A DNA stretch of 64,000 nt, taken from the NCBI RefSeq assembly GCF_019797825.1, contig NZ_CP081855.1, positions 1,488,001-1,552,000 of the forward strand, in the 5' to 3' direction. The notes beneath the pieces were generated by a model. That model was not told where the DNA came from and searched no databases. It saw only the letters and a program-made list of their open reading frames with translations. Positions 1 through 8,999 of the stretch are shown here, piece by piece. This DNA comes from Limosilactobacillus panis (lineage in GTDB: Bacteria; Bacillota; Bacilli; Lactobacillales; Lactobacillaceae). The translations under genes were made by a program, and so were the position numbers. How positions within the stretch are numbered: position 1 is the first letter of the stretch; the number at the start of each line of letters is the position of its first letter.

Positions 1-45
1 GATACGAACATTGCTAATCAACATTGTGGAAGGGGTGCTTTTATT

Positions 46-594
46 ATGAAGTTAAACAAGAAAGTATTAAATGGTTCGTTAGTTGTCTTACTTGCTTTAG
101 GTCTGGGTGGTTGCGCTGCCAATAGTGCAACTAGTACGCATAAGACCCACGAAGCAAGCAGTGAGCAAGTGGTTAAGCAAAGCAGCCACAAAAAGGCCAA
201 CAAGACTTCTGCCAAGACGGATGTTAAGTACGCTGCTGAAAAGAACTCGACTTCTGCTAATAGCACTTCTTTAATTGTCACCAGCAACAGCCAAGTTGCA
301 GTAAGCTCTAGCATGACGACCGCTAACCACAACGGTCAAGTTGCCACCAACAATACGGCGGCATCGACAGTTGCTCCAGCAAAGACCGCTGAAACACCTG
401 CTACTAATGTTAAACAAAACCAACCAATCCAACTGGGCTTAGGTGATGTTGCAACCTGGACCGATGCCAAGGGTGTTACCCACCACGTTGACAGTGACGG
501 GATGGACCGTTACACCACCAAGGGCAGCAGCCAGGTTCAGTACCAAGACTGGTCTGGTCAATTACCAAACAATGCTGTTGTTAGTCACCATTAA
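46..594 (+). CDS. Secreted lipoprotein with conserved C-terminal His-rich domain
   Basis: A 182-residue putative lipoprotein; the function is not known. The N-terminus has charged KLNKK, a hydrophobic stretch and a lipobox ending in Cys23 (LGGC), so it should be lipid-anchored outside the membrane. Residues about 25-125 are a Ser/Thr/Ala/Lys-rich linker. The last 54 residues form a compact conserved block with motifs LGLGDVATWTD, THHVDSDGMDR and DWSG-LP-NA. The same block ends the lipoprotein at 42928, with about 35 of 54 positions identical, while the linkers do not align. The start is set by the purine-rich GGAAGGGG about 10 bases upstream of ATG. A strong shared terminator follows. It is transcribed against the neighbouring wall-protein gene. 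Confidence 0.85.
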   Translation: MKLNKKVLNGSLVVLLALGLGGCAANSATSTHKTHEASSEQVVKQSSHKKANKTSAKTDVKYAAEKNSTSANSTSLIVTSNSQVAVSSSMTTANHNGQVATNNTAASTVAPAKTAETPATNVKQNQPIQLGLGDVATWTDAKGVTHHVDSDGMDRYTTKGSSQVQYQDWSGQLPNNAVVSHH

Positions 595-616
595 TTAAAA
601 CTAAATAATAGCATTC

Positions 617-658
617 CACAAAAGCGGGTTCCTATTTTCGTAGGAGCCCGCTTTTGTG
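617..658. terminator. Bidirectional terminator between convergent genes
   Basis: An inverted repeat of about 18 bp (cacaaaagcgggttccta against taggagcccgcttttgtg, one G-U pair) with a short TTTTCG-type loop. It lies between the plus-strand lipoprotein gene and the minus-strand CAP-domain gene and can serve both. Confidence 0.85.
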
Positions 659-660
659 CG

Positions 661-3105
661 CTATTGAATATTCATTTTACCAATTGGAAAGTCATAGTCG
701 ACGTAGTCCTGGTTAGCATTACTCGTCAGTGAGTAGCGGCTAATCAACGTGTAGTCATCACCAGGGCGGAGACCGATGACCGTCCACTGGACATTAAAGC
801 CAGACTGACCGGCAGCCGGATACTGGTTACCAACCGCCCTAGCAACATCCAGCCGTTCCAGCCCCGTTTGTTGATAAGTCAAGGTGTGGCGGCTAACCTC
901 CCTGCCCAGGGTGTTGTCGAACAAGATCAGGGTATGAACCGGGTTGACCATCCGCGTGGCGTGCCAGCCAGCCGCCGTCACCGTGTACTGACCAGCGCCA
1001 GCCGGTTGGACAGTCCATTTATCTAGGTTCCCCGCTTCATTGCCGTTCTCTAGCACCTTTGACGGGTACCAGTAGTCAGTGTACTGGCTACCGTTCCCGT
1101 TGCCATTTCCCGTGGCCGAACTCGAGTAGCGACTGATAACCACGTACTGGTGGCCGGGAACGATCTGGGCGTCCTTCAGGTCCAGACTCAGGTTGAAGCC
1201 GGACTGACCAGTACCGGTAATTCCCGGGTAAACCCGTTGGACATCGGGCCGGGCAACGTTATCGACGTTAAAGGAGGCCACCTGGCGGTTAGCTGTGCTG
1301 TCGTAGAGAATAATGAAGCGGTGCTGCTCAAATTGGGAGACCGCGTTGGCATGCCAACCGGCGATATTGAGCTTGACGCCACTAATGCTGAAGTTATCCA
1401 GGTGGCCAAGGTTAGCGTAGTTACCTTCCGTCAGTGGTGCAAAGTAGTAGTCCACCGCATTGCTGTTTCCCGCCGGGTCATCTGTATAACGGCTGAGGAC
1501 CTGGATACGCTGGTTAAAGTTCAGCTTATCAACGGCGAAGCGGACGTCAAAGCCCGACTTGGCGGCCCGGTCAACGTCCGGGTAAACATTGGCGACGTCG
1601 GCTCGGTTGACTCCATCAGTGACGAGCTGCCGGGCCACCTCCCGGCCGTTGTTGAGGACGATGATGTAGTGGTAAGGGCGGTTGGCGGCCTTGTTGGTGG
1701 CGTGCCAACCGGTCAGGTGCAGCTGACCATCAGTGACCTTCGCCTGGTCGAGGCAGGCCCGGTTAGCCTGGTCCACGGCAACCGGGGCAAACCAGTAGTC
1801 CACATAGCCCGCGTTTCCCGCGGCGTCACTACTGTAACGACTGATCAGCTGAACCGCAGTCGTGTTGGCTAAGGCATTGCCTAAGTCAATCTTGACTGAG
1901 AATCCTGAGTGGACAGCGTTATAGACGTTGTGGGCGGCCCGCACGTCTTCTCGGGTGACCGGATTAACCAGGGTCCGGCCGAGCTCGTGGCCATTCTGGT
2001 CGAGGGCGATAATGTAGTGGTAGGCCCGCCCCTGACTGGCGTTGGTAGCGTGCCAACCCGTCGCAATAATCGCCCCATCCGTTGTCAGATGAGCCCCATC
2101 AATGTAGGCGTAATTGCCGTTGTCGTTTTGGTCCCAGTTCCCGACCACCGTGCCGGCATTGCTGTAGTTATTGGCGTTGAAATCGGTCCCGGATGTCCAA
2201 ACGTAGTGCATGTCGATGTTTTCCAGCTGGAACTTGAAAGTTATCCCGTTGGCATACCGCCCGGTCCCGGTACCATAGGTCAGTGATGGGTACAGGGCCA
2301 TGGCCGTCACCGGCTGGTTGACGGTCAGGAAGTTTTGGGCATGACCGAAATTATCGGCCGCGTCGTTAAAGAGCATCCCCATCACCCCGTAGAAGATTGA
2401 CGCCCGGAGATCATCCATGGTTGTGATGGTAAAGAGCGGCACGGCGCTATTGTCCACAAAATCGCGCCCTTTGGCCTCCGCAAACGGTCGGGCCCGTAAG
2501 CCCGAAACGTTATCAATGTAGATCTGCTGGGCCGCAATGTTTTCCGACCGACCGTTTAGAATGGCAAAGTCGTGCCAGCCCCCGTTGAGCAGGGACTCGT
2601 TCTTGGCCTGGTACTGGAGGGCAACGTTACGGGTCTCATTGATGGTCCCCTCGTTTTGGACGAACGGTTCTTGACCAAACTCTGACCGGACCTTGTTCAC
2701 CAGACTGAGGCCATACTGGTTCATCTCGGCAACCTGGTCGGACGTCAGGTTGTTAACGTCGACCTTCTCCTGGGCCGCGGTGGAATCCGACTGGTAGTCG
2801 TTGCTGTACAATCCCTGCTGGGCCTGCTTTCCCAGGGCCTGAGCGGCGGCGGAACTATTGACGTTGCGGACGGCATCCAGGGTGTAGCCAGCGGGGATGT
2901 TAATGTTCTGGGTCGCCTGGACCTGACTTAAGTTATCTGAATAGAGCTGAACATAATTCGGCGTGGTGGCCGTACTTGTCTGCGTAGTCGCCGGCGTCAT
3001 CGTGGCGGTCGTGGTATCGGCCTTGACGTTTTGTCCGGCAATCACCAAACCGGCAACGGTTGTGATCGCTGCCAGTGCTGTAACATGCGCAATACTTGCT
3101 TTCAT
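661..3105 (-). CDS. Secreted CAP/PgrA-like surface exclusion domain protein with four wall repeats
   Basis: An 814-residue exported protein. Residues 1-29 form a signal peptide (cleavage near KAD). Residues about 117-300 resemble the SEC10/PgrA surface-exclusion domain, a CAP-like fold: H178, the S-E-N triplet at 187-189 and GHAQNF at 254-259 match the family pattern. Four copies of the roughly 115-residue repeat follow from about residue 330, each with a GWHAT/GWHAN motif, an R-DV motif, SGF and an SRY motif. There is no LPxTG, so the repeats themselves probably hold the protein in the wall. The start has a strong site (GAGGAGGA, 9 bases before ATG). It lies downstream of the M23 gene but behind that gene's terminator, so it may have its own promoter. 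Function in conjugation exclusion is not implied; wall binding is the safer reading. Confidence 0.8.
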   Translation of the reverse strand: MKASIAHVTALAAITTVAGLVIAGQNVKADTTTATMTPATTQTSTATTPNYVQLYSDNLSQVQATQNINIPAGYTLDAVRNVNSSAAAQALGKQAQQGLYSNDYQSDSTAAQEKVDVNNLTSDQVAEMNQYGLSLVNKVRSEFGQEPFVQNEGTINETRNVALQYQAKNESLLNGGWHDFAILNGRSENIAAQQIYIDNVSGLRARPFAEAKGRDFVDNSAVPLFTITTMDDLRASIFYGVMGMLFNDAADNFGHAQNFLTVNQPVTAMALYPSLTYGTGTGRYANGITFKFQLENIDMHYVWTSGTDFNANNYSNAGTVVGNWDQNDNGNYAYIDGAHLTTDGAIIATGWHATNASQGRAYHYIIALDQNGHELGRTLVNPVTREDVRAAHNVYNAVHSGFSVKIDLGNALANTTAVQLISRYSSDAAGNAGYVDYWFAPVAVDQANRACLDQAKVTDGQLHLTGWHATNKAANRPYHYIIVLNNGREVARQLVTDGVNRADVANVYPDVDRAAKSGFDVRFAVDKLNFNQRIQVLSRYTDDPAGNSNAVDYYFAPLTEGNYANLGHLDNFSISGVKLNIAGWHANAVSQFEQHRFIILYDSTANRQVASFNVDNVARPDVQRVYPGITGTGQSGFNLSLDLKDAQIVPGHQYVVISRYSSSATGNGNGNGSQYTDYWYPSKVLENGNEAGNLDKWTVQPAGAGQYTVTAAGWHATRMVNPVHTLILFDNTLGREVSRHTLTYQQTGLERLDVARAVGNQYPAAGQSGFNVQWTVIGLRPGDDYTLISRYSLTSNANQDYVDYDFPIGKMNIQ

Positions 3106-3154
3106 GCATTAATTCCTCCTCATTTTCATAAACTATATTTTAACCCCAATCCGC

Positions 3155-3193
3155 AAAAAAGGACCGTGACACGCACAAATGTCATGGTCCTTT
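3155..3193 (-). terminator. Terminator of the M23 wall hydrolase gene
   Basis: Arms aaaggaccgtgac and gtcatggtccttt flank a 10-base loop; on the minus strand the stem runs into six T. Confidence 0.85.
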
Positions 3194-3217
3194 AATCTGT
3201 TAGCAATATTTCGTAAC

Positions 3218-6200
3218 TTAACCCCGGTTGCGGATGACCGTCTGCGGGTTGAGCCAGGTTCCACTACCCGTGGCCTGGTTCGGGTCGGTCCAACTTGGCT
3301 GGAAGGAGTGGGCCAGGTCAACACCGTAGTTGGGACTGGTGTTGATGCCGAGGTGAAGGTGGTCAGTGTTCCGGTAACCGATGACCTGTCCCGGATAGAT
3401 GATCTGGTTCCGGTTAACGGTGATCTGGTTCCGGTTGCTGAAGGCCTCTTGGTAGACGTAGAGGTAGCGACCATCGTAGACGATGGCGTACCACCACATG
3501 ATCTGTCCCTTGTCGTCACGGCAGGTGTTGACGTCTAAGACCTTTCCACCGTGAACGGCGTGAACTGCGGAGCCAGGATGGTCATAGGCCCCGAAGTCCA
3601 GGCCGTCGTGGAAGCCATTCTTCCGTGGGTAGGAGGAGTAACCAAAGGCCTGACCTGAGGCAAAGTAACCTTCCCCATCGGCAGGGAATGGCCAGGACCA
3701 GCCATCGTTTTGTGGCAGGGCCCGGGCAATCCCGTTAGTGCCGAAGTCGTAGCAGTGACCATCGACATAGTTGATCCCGGTGTACATCTGACCGTGAAGC
3801 TGGTCGTTGTAAACCCAGAGGTCATCGGGGTTCGGTTGGTTTTCGTAACCATCGGAGAAGTAGTAGCGGTTGTTGTTGATCGTCCGCCAGCCGGTTGCCA
3901 CCTGTCCCCGGTCAGGGTCGTAGTAGACCGTCCCGCCGTTGAGGTGCTGGAAACCGGAGTTGATACTGACCATTGGGGAAACGAAATCAACGGCGTTACC
4001 GTTACCGGCGGCATCGTCGGTGTAGCGGTGGATAACTTTGATTCCCCAGTGGTTCATGGCCGCGCTAACCGGGAGCGTGGCGGCGAAGCCAGACTGGCCG
4101 GCATTACCGATCCACGGGGCCTGGCTGGCGCCCGCACCTGATGACTGGTTTGAATTGGTGTTGTTCAGGGCCCGGCGGTAGAATTCGTGCCCATCGGCCC
4201 CAATGACGATCAGGTACTGGTAAGGACGGTTGGCCGTAGCCATGGCGGCGTGCCAACCATTGATGCTGATGGTGTTGGCACTGCTGTTGTAGCTGACGGT
4301 TGCGGCCCCGGCGTTGGTTGCATAATCGCGGGTCCGGATGTCCGTGTAGTTGCTATTGCCATCGGCGGAAGCGGCCAGCCGGAGGATGAAGCTCAATTGA
4401 CCGTTCGTCAGTTGGTTGGCGGGGACGGGGATATCAACGGCAAAGCCACTATTAGCACTCTGGTAAATCTGTGGATACTTAGCCGCCACATCATTACGAC
4501 TGGCAAAGTTGATCCTGCTCCGACCGACCTCTTTCCCGTTGTACAGGGCGATGACAAAGCCGTTTGGTTGGCTCAGCCGTTGGTCACTGGCCAGCCAGCC
4601 GGTCACGTGGAGGGTATTACCGTTCTGACTGATGGAATCGACTGCGGAGGCGGACTGGTTCAGAGTTACCGGGCCAAGCCACATGTCTTGGCAAGCACCA
4701 CTGCCACCATTCCCCTGGGCGGAGTTCGAGTAGCGGCTGACAATCGAGTAGGAGTGACCAGGGGTCAGGTTAACCTGACCCAAATCGGCTTGGAAGCCGG
4801 ATTCGTCGGCGGTAACAACCTGGGGGTAGACCTTGGCAACGTCGTCACGGCTGACCGAACTAGTAACCCGCTGGGCGGCCACTTGGGTCCGGGTTGTATT
4901 ATCAAATACAATCAGGAAGTGGTAAGGCGCCGCCACCGCAAAGTCGTTGGCGTTCCAGCCGGTAACGGACAGGTGACCATTGCTGATGTTAAAGGAGTCC
5001 AGGCTCCCCTGGTTAGAGGTCGTCAGTGGCAACCACTTGTCAGTGTAGCGACCGTCCCCACCATTACCGTTGGCACTAGTCGAGTAACGAAGGACAATGG
5101 CGTACTGGTGGCCGCTGACGATATTATTACTTACCGGCAGAGTGGCGGTAAAACCAGAGTCGGCGGCGTTGTATGCAGCCAATCCCCGGGCAATTGCGGG
5201 AGTGGCTGCCGACTGCGTCTTTGCCGCGGCCACTTGACGGATGGCCGTCGTGTCAAAGAGGATGATGTAGTGGTTGGTCTCACCATAAGCCGCATCGGCC
5301 GCGTGGTAACCGTTGATGGTGAGCTGACCGTTCTCGTTCTTGATGCTGGTAATACCGGCCATGTTGGCGTTGAAGCTAATTGGTGCGAACCAGTAGTCGG
5401 TGTAGTTCTCGTTGGCGTCCTTGGTGGCGCTGTAACGGGAAATGACCCGGATCTGGCCCTCAACCATGCCCGCCTTTAACGGCATGGAAAGGGACCAGCC
5501 GGAGTTGGTGGCGTCGTACAGGTTCTCAAAGGACAGGGCAACATCAGGACGGGCAATGTTGGTGACCTGTTGCCGGGCGATTTCGTGCCCCTGGTCATCC
5601 AAGACAATGATGGTGTGGTATGGACGGCCCTCTTCACCAGAGGTGGCGTGCCAGCCGGCAAGGTTCAACTTACCGTTGGCGATTGATGCCGAATCTAGGT
5701 TGGCGCGGTTGGTGTGGTCCGCTTGAACCGGTGTAAACCAGAAGTCGACGTGGTTCCCTTCCCCACCCTTGTCATCGGAGCTGTAGCGGGAAATAACCTG
5801 CAGCTGGTCGTTGAGCCAGCGGCTATCGTTGCCAAAGTCGTGGTCAAAGGACCAGCCAGAGTTGGCGGAGTTGTAAATATTACCGTAGGCCCGGGCAACG
5901 TCGGGACGGGCAGTGGTATTTACCTTTTGCCGGTAAAGTTCGGTGTGCTGGGTTTGGTCGTAGATGATGATCCAGTGGCTTTGGTCCTGGTAACTGGCGT
6001 TGGTAGCGTTCCAACCACTGGCCTGGAAGTGGCCGTTGGCAAAGGACCAGCCGTCTAGGTGCCCTTCGTTGTTTTGGTCAAAGGTAATTGGTGCGTACCA
6101 GTAATCAGCGCCATCGTTAGCGGCCTGGTCCCCACTGTAGCGGCTGACAATTTGAAGCGAGTGGTTGACCCAGTCAGCAGAATTGATCTTAAAGGATGCG

Positions 6201-6697
6201 GACCAACCAGAGTTGCCGGCACCAGCCACGTTCGGATAGGTCTGGGCAACGTCGGGACGCTGGACTGGTTGAACGGTTTGGCGACCCAGCTCGTGGTTAG
6301 TGGTGTGATCAAGAACGATGATCGTGTGGTAAGTATGGTTCTGGGCGCTGCCGTTGGCGTTCCAGCCACTGATGTTGAGCTGGCCATTGCTGATGGTAGC
6401 TGAATCAAGGCTGGCGTAGTTGCCGCGGTCGGCGTTGGTCGTCTGAACAGGAGTAACGTTGTTTTCCTGGGCGGCGAAGGCCTGTTGCGTGGTGGCCGAA
6501 GCTGGGGCCTGGTTAGCTGTTGCCGTCGTTTGGTGAGCAGCTGAGACGGCGGTTGCCTGGTCAGCGGTTGAAGTTGGCTGAGTGGCATCGGCGTGCGCAG
6601 CCTGCTGGTACAGTGCCAATACGGTCCCGCAAACGGTCAGGGTCAAGCCCGCCATTGCAAGACGCTTTGCACGGTTCAAATGCAAATACTGTTCCAT
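3218..6697 (-). CDS. Secreted M23 (LytM-type) peptidoglycan endopeptidase with seven wall repeats
   Basis: A 1159-residue exported zinc endopeptidase predicted to cut peptide cross-links in the wall. A signal sequence ends near AHAD (residue 37), and a Thr/Ala/Gln-rich linker follows. Seven repeats of about 115 residues fill residues 90-900; repeats 4 and 7 have lost the R-P-D-V motif. Next comes a short segment like glucan/choline-binding repeats (GGTVYYD, TGWRTINNNRYYF). The M23 domain covers about 997-1159 with zinc ligands H1030 and D1034 (HDGLD) and H1113/H1115 (HLH). It is the longest protein of the seven-member repeat family here and is paralogous in its catalytic end to the gene at 37324. 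It is GC-rich compared with the glycosyltransferase genes. An extended -10 box lies upstream. Confidence 0.88.
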   Translation of the reverse strand: MEQYLHLNRAKRLAMAGLTLTVCGTVLALYQQAAHADATQPTSTADQATAVSAAHQTTATANQAPASATTQQAFAAQENNVTPVQTTNADRGNYASLDSATISNGQLNISGWNANGSAQNHTYHTIIVLDHTTNHELGRQTVQPVQRPDVAQTYPNVAGAGNSGWSASFKINSADWVNHSLQIVSRYSGDQAANDGADYWYAPITFDQNNEGHLDGWSFANGHFQASGWNATNASYQDQSHWIIIYDQTQHTELYRQKVNTTARPDVARAYGNIYNSANSGWSFDHDFGNDSRWLNDQLQVISRYSSDDKGGEGNHVDFWFTPVQADHTNRANLDSASIANGKLNLAGWHATSGEEGRPYHTIIVLDDQGHEIARQQVTNIARPDVALSFENLYDATNSGWSLSMPLKAGMVEGQIRVISRYSATKDANENYTDYWFAPISFNANMAGITSIKNENGQLTINGYHAADAAYGETNHYIILFDTTAIRQVAAAKTQSAATPAIARGLAAYNAADSGFTATLPVSNNIVSGHQYAIVLRYSTSANGNGGDGRYTDKWLPLTTSNQGSLDSFNISNGHLSVTGWNANDFAVAAPYHFLIVFDNTTRTQVAAQRVTSSVSRDDVAKVYPQVVTADESGFQADLGQVNLTPGHSYSIVSRYSNSAQGNGGSGACQDMWLGPVTLNQSASAVDSISQNGNTLHVTGWLASDQRLSQPNGFVIALYNGKEVGRSRINFASRNDVAAKYPQIYQSANSGFAVDIPVPANQLTNGQLSFILRLAASADGNSNYTDIRTRDYATNAGAATVSYNSSANTISINGWHAAMATANRPYQYLIVIGADGHEFYRRALNNTNSNQSSGAGASQAPWIGNAGQSGFAATLPVSAAMNHWGIKVIHRYTDDAAGNGNAVDFVSPMVSINSGFQHLNGGTVYYDPDRGQVATGWRTINNNRYYFSDGYENQPNPDDLWVYNDQLHGQMYTGINYVDGHCYDFGTNGIARALPQNDGWSWPFPADGEGYFASGQAFGYSSYPRKNGFHDGLDFGAYDHPGSAVHAVHGGKVLDVNTCRDDKGQIMWWYAIVYDGRYLYVYQEAFSNRNQITVNRNQIIYPGQVIGYRNTDHLHLGINTSPNYGVDLAHSFQPSWTDPNQATGSGTWLNPQTVIRNRG

Positions 6698-6736
6698 TAT
6701 GGATTCTCCCTCAAATATATAGATTCTCGGTTTCTT

Positions 6737-6745
6737 ATTATACCA
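6737..6745 (-). promoter_or_regulatory. Extended -10 promoter element for the M23 gene
   Basis: Reads TGGTATAAT on the minus strand, about 40 bases before the ATG of the M23 gene. No good -35 box is seen, which fits an extended -10 promoter. Confidence 0.5.
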
Positions 6746-6806
6746 TTCGGGTAATAAATGAATTTGTTTTTTTTAGTTTATTTATATGGCCTATAACAAT
6801 AGGTAA

Positions 6807-6854
6807 AAAATGTAGGGAAACTGCCAATTGTAAACCGGCGTTCTCCTACATTTT
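6807..6854 (-). terminator. Terminator of the disrupted DUF6056-like gene
   Basis: Long imperfect hairpin: arms aaaatgtaggg and tcctacatttt extend inward through gaaactgcc against ggcgttctc. On the minus strand it ends in TTTTTT. It lies 25 bases behind the stop codon of the 3' fragment. Confidence 0.8.
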
Positions 6855-6878
6855 AATTCTGCCCTCTACAAATATACA

Positions 6879-7445
6879 CTAACTACCCAAAATACTAATC
6901 CATAATGGGACAAGTCTTAAATTACCATTTGTTATTTGCCAATACATTACAAATACATTGATTACTGCCATGCTGATTATCAGCATATTTATATACTTAT
7001 ACTTCCGACTTTCAACTATTTTTCGTAACATGAATAGAACCATAATAACCAATACAGTTGCCATCACAGAGAAGGTTCGTGTTGCAGAAACATAATTAGT
7101 AGCGGAAAAGCCTAACGCCACTCGTGATAACAATGCCCCAAAGAAAGATGCTAATAAGATAAAGTAATTATCTAGTTTCATCTTATAACTATAGTTAAAA
7201 AGCAGTAGAGCAATGAAAATAACATAAACAATAAAAGATAATAGACATCTTTTCGAGTAAATGGTATCAGGAGTAAATAATCCTTCTTTCGGAAAGACAA
7301 ATAGTTTTGAAAGGCCTTCAGAATGTGTAATGTTAAAGATATCAAAAAGGATTGAATAGGTTCCCCATATTATTAAAGTCAAAAATGAAGTAATTACATA
7401 CGGCTTTAATAGTCTATCCTTTTTGACTTGTTTAATATAAAAGAT
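6879..7445 (-). pseudogene. 3' fragment of an IS-split DUF6056-like membrane protein
   Basis: This is the C-terminal 188 residues of a polytopic membrane protein whose 5' part is at 9000-9830. Several hydrophobic helices are visible (for example LLSFIVYVIFIALLLF and MATVLVIMVLFML). The IS4-family element at 7446-8999 interrupts the gene, leaving a 9-bp duplication (ataaaagat) on both sides. Joining the flanks with one copy of the duplication restores an uninterrupted frame (IPVIF then YIKQVKKD) and a protein of about 462 residues. That size and hydrophobic pattern suit the DUF6056 family, multi-pass proteins often found in polysaccharide clusters. The fragment has no start or ribosome site of its own and is probably not translated. 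Confidence 0.8.
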
Positions 7446-8999
7446 CTGAAACTTGAAAGCCCTGAATTGCAATGAAATCATTGTGGTTCAGGGCTTTTGG
7501 ACGAAAAAAATAAAAAACGCAAGAACTCTTACGCTATACTTTAAGTGTCAAAATCAAAGTAGAAAAGAGTCTTGCGCTATGCAAATTATAAACCATTTCA
7601 GTACTGAAAACGATTCTCAAAACATTATTTCTCACTTCTTAAGCCTAATTGGTCTAGCTAAGCTAACTCACAGGGTGAATTTTAAGCGTCACTCATTATG
7701 TTCATTGAAAATGATCGTAGCTTGGTTAATGACAGCTCATTTTGAGCGTCTTTCGATCAATCGTGCTCATCCAGATTGCCATTTTACCCCAAGAACGGCA
7801 CGGAATGTTTTGAATGATGGCCGTATTAACTGGCAGAAATTAGTCTGTTTAGTAGCGATTCAATTAATTCGCATCTTAACCCCGTTTATTGATGGTCGAC
7901 GTCGTTTGGCATTAGTGCTTGATGATACTCTGTTAGCACGTCGTTGGTCCCAAAAGACTGAATTATTAGCCAAGACCTATGACCACGATAAGCACGAGTA
8001 TGTAAATGGTTACCGTGGCTTAACTCTCGGTTGGAGTGATGGTAATACTTTTTTGCCTATTAATTTTGCTTTAATGTCAACTCACCAGCCTGCTAATCTG
8101 ATTGGATGCTTAGCGCAGATTACTGACCAACGTCAAATTGCCGGTCAAAGAAGGGCTCAAGCTCAACGCCCAATGAACCAAGTGGCTCTAGAATTGATTA
8201 GACAAGCGCAAACACTAGGCGTGTCAGCTAAATACGTCCTTTTTGATTCTTGGTACAGTTCGCCGAAGATGTTTTGGCAACTCGCTCAGCTTCAGCTTTT
8301 TGGTGTGGGTATGCTCAAACGCAGCGCAAAAGTCTATTATCGATATCGTGGTCGTCACTATAGCATTAAGGGTCTTTATCAACGTTTAGCAGCTTCTAAA
8401 ATGAATTGTCGGCATCACTATCTTTACAGCAGTGTCATTCAAGCCCAATATCATGGCCATCAGTTTCCGCTAAAAGTGGTTTTTGTATCCAAAAAGGGGC
8501 ACCGTCAGGACTACCTAGTTTTAGCGACCACTAACTTAGCTATGCGGCCAGAAGAAATCATTCAATTGTACGGACGCCGCTGGCAAATTGAGACCTATTT
8601 CAAAGCTGCTAAGCAGTATTTAGCTCTTAATCGATCACAAATTCAAAGTTACGACGGTCAATGTGGTTATATTGCCGTCACCATGATTACTTATGACTTA
8701 TTGGCTTGGCAAGAACGACTTAATACTGATGATCGCACAATTGGTGGACTCTTTTACATTATGAATCAAGCACTGCCAGATATTCGTTTTATGGACGCAT
8801 TGGTCTACTTATTTCATGAACTGGGTCGAGCTGAGCTCAGCCTAACTGATCACATTGATGACATCATTAATCGATTCATAGCTCAGTTGCCAATAACGAT
8901 CCAAAAAGCATTGAATACTGGCATCTAAAAGTCTAATTTAGGCTGAGAAAAGCCGAAGCTGACGCAGCTCCGGCTAGTTTTCGTGCTTTCAAGTTTCAG
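7446..8999 (+). mobile_element. IS4-family insertion sequence, complete
   Basis: A 1554-bp element bounded by perfect 15-bp terminal inverted repeats (ctgaaacttgaaagc at the left, gctttcaagtttcag at the right). It is flanked by 9-bp direct repeats ataaaagat at 7437-7445 and 9000-9008. It carries one transposase gene on the plus strand. A related but inactivated copy with the same ends sits at 16067-17628. Confidence 0.93.
7579..8928 (+). CDS. IS4-family transposase
   Basis: A 449-residue DDE transposase. Catalytic context is visible as LDDTLLARR, FDSWYSS and the IS4 signature Y-x2-R-x3-E-x6-K in YGRRWQIETYFKAAK. The start at 7579 (MQIINHFSTEN) is chosen because the related copy at 17496 begins with the matching MNIIRQKNTEN; longer upstream reading would run into the terminal repeat. 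No frameshift or stop is seen, so the element could still be active. Confidence 0.9.
   Translation: MQIINHFSTENDSQNIISHFLSLIGLAKLTHRVNFKRHSLCSLKMIVAWLMTAHFERLSINRAHPDCHFTPRTARNVLNDGRINWQKLVCLVAIQLIRILTPFIDGRRRLALVLDDTLLARRWSQKTELLAKTYDHDKHEYVNGYRGLTLGWSDGNTFLPINFALMSTHQPANLIGCLAQITDQRQIAGQRRAQAQRPMNQVALELIRQAQTLGVSAKYVLFDSWYSSPKMFWQLAQLQLFGVGMLKRSAKVYYRYRGRHYSIKGLYQRLAASKMNCRHHYLYSSVIQAQYHGHQFPLKVVFVSKKGHRQDYLVLATTNLAMRPEEIIQLYGRRWQIETYFKAAKQYLALNRSQIQSYDGQCGYIAVTMITYDLLAWQERLNTDDRTIGGLFYIMNQALPDIRFMDALVYLFHELGRAELSLTDHIDDIINRFIAQLPITIQKALNTGI

Noticed and set aside
20..30. aacattgtgga occurs upstream of both lipoprotein genes
   Set aside because: Distances to the start codons differ greatly (about 26 and 100 bases), so a shared regulatory site is not supported.
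1150..1872. 240-codon open frame on the plus strand
   Set aside because: Antisense shadow of the CAP-repeat protein with the same composition bias.
4187..5479. 430-codon open frame on the plus strand
   Set aside because: It lies entirely antisense to the M23 repeat protein; the translation is low-complexity Val/Gly/Asp and reflects the GC-rich repeats on the other strand. No ribosome site.
6520..6882. Plus-strand frame across the M23 promoter
   Set aside because: Antisense to the signal peptide region and runs through a promoter and terminator; no ribosome site or recognisable protein.
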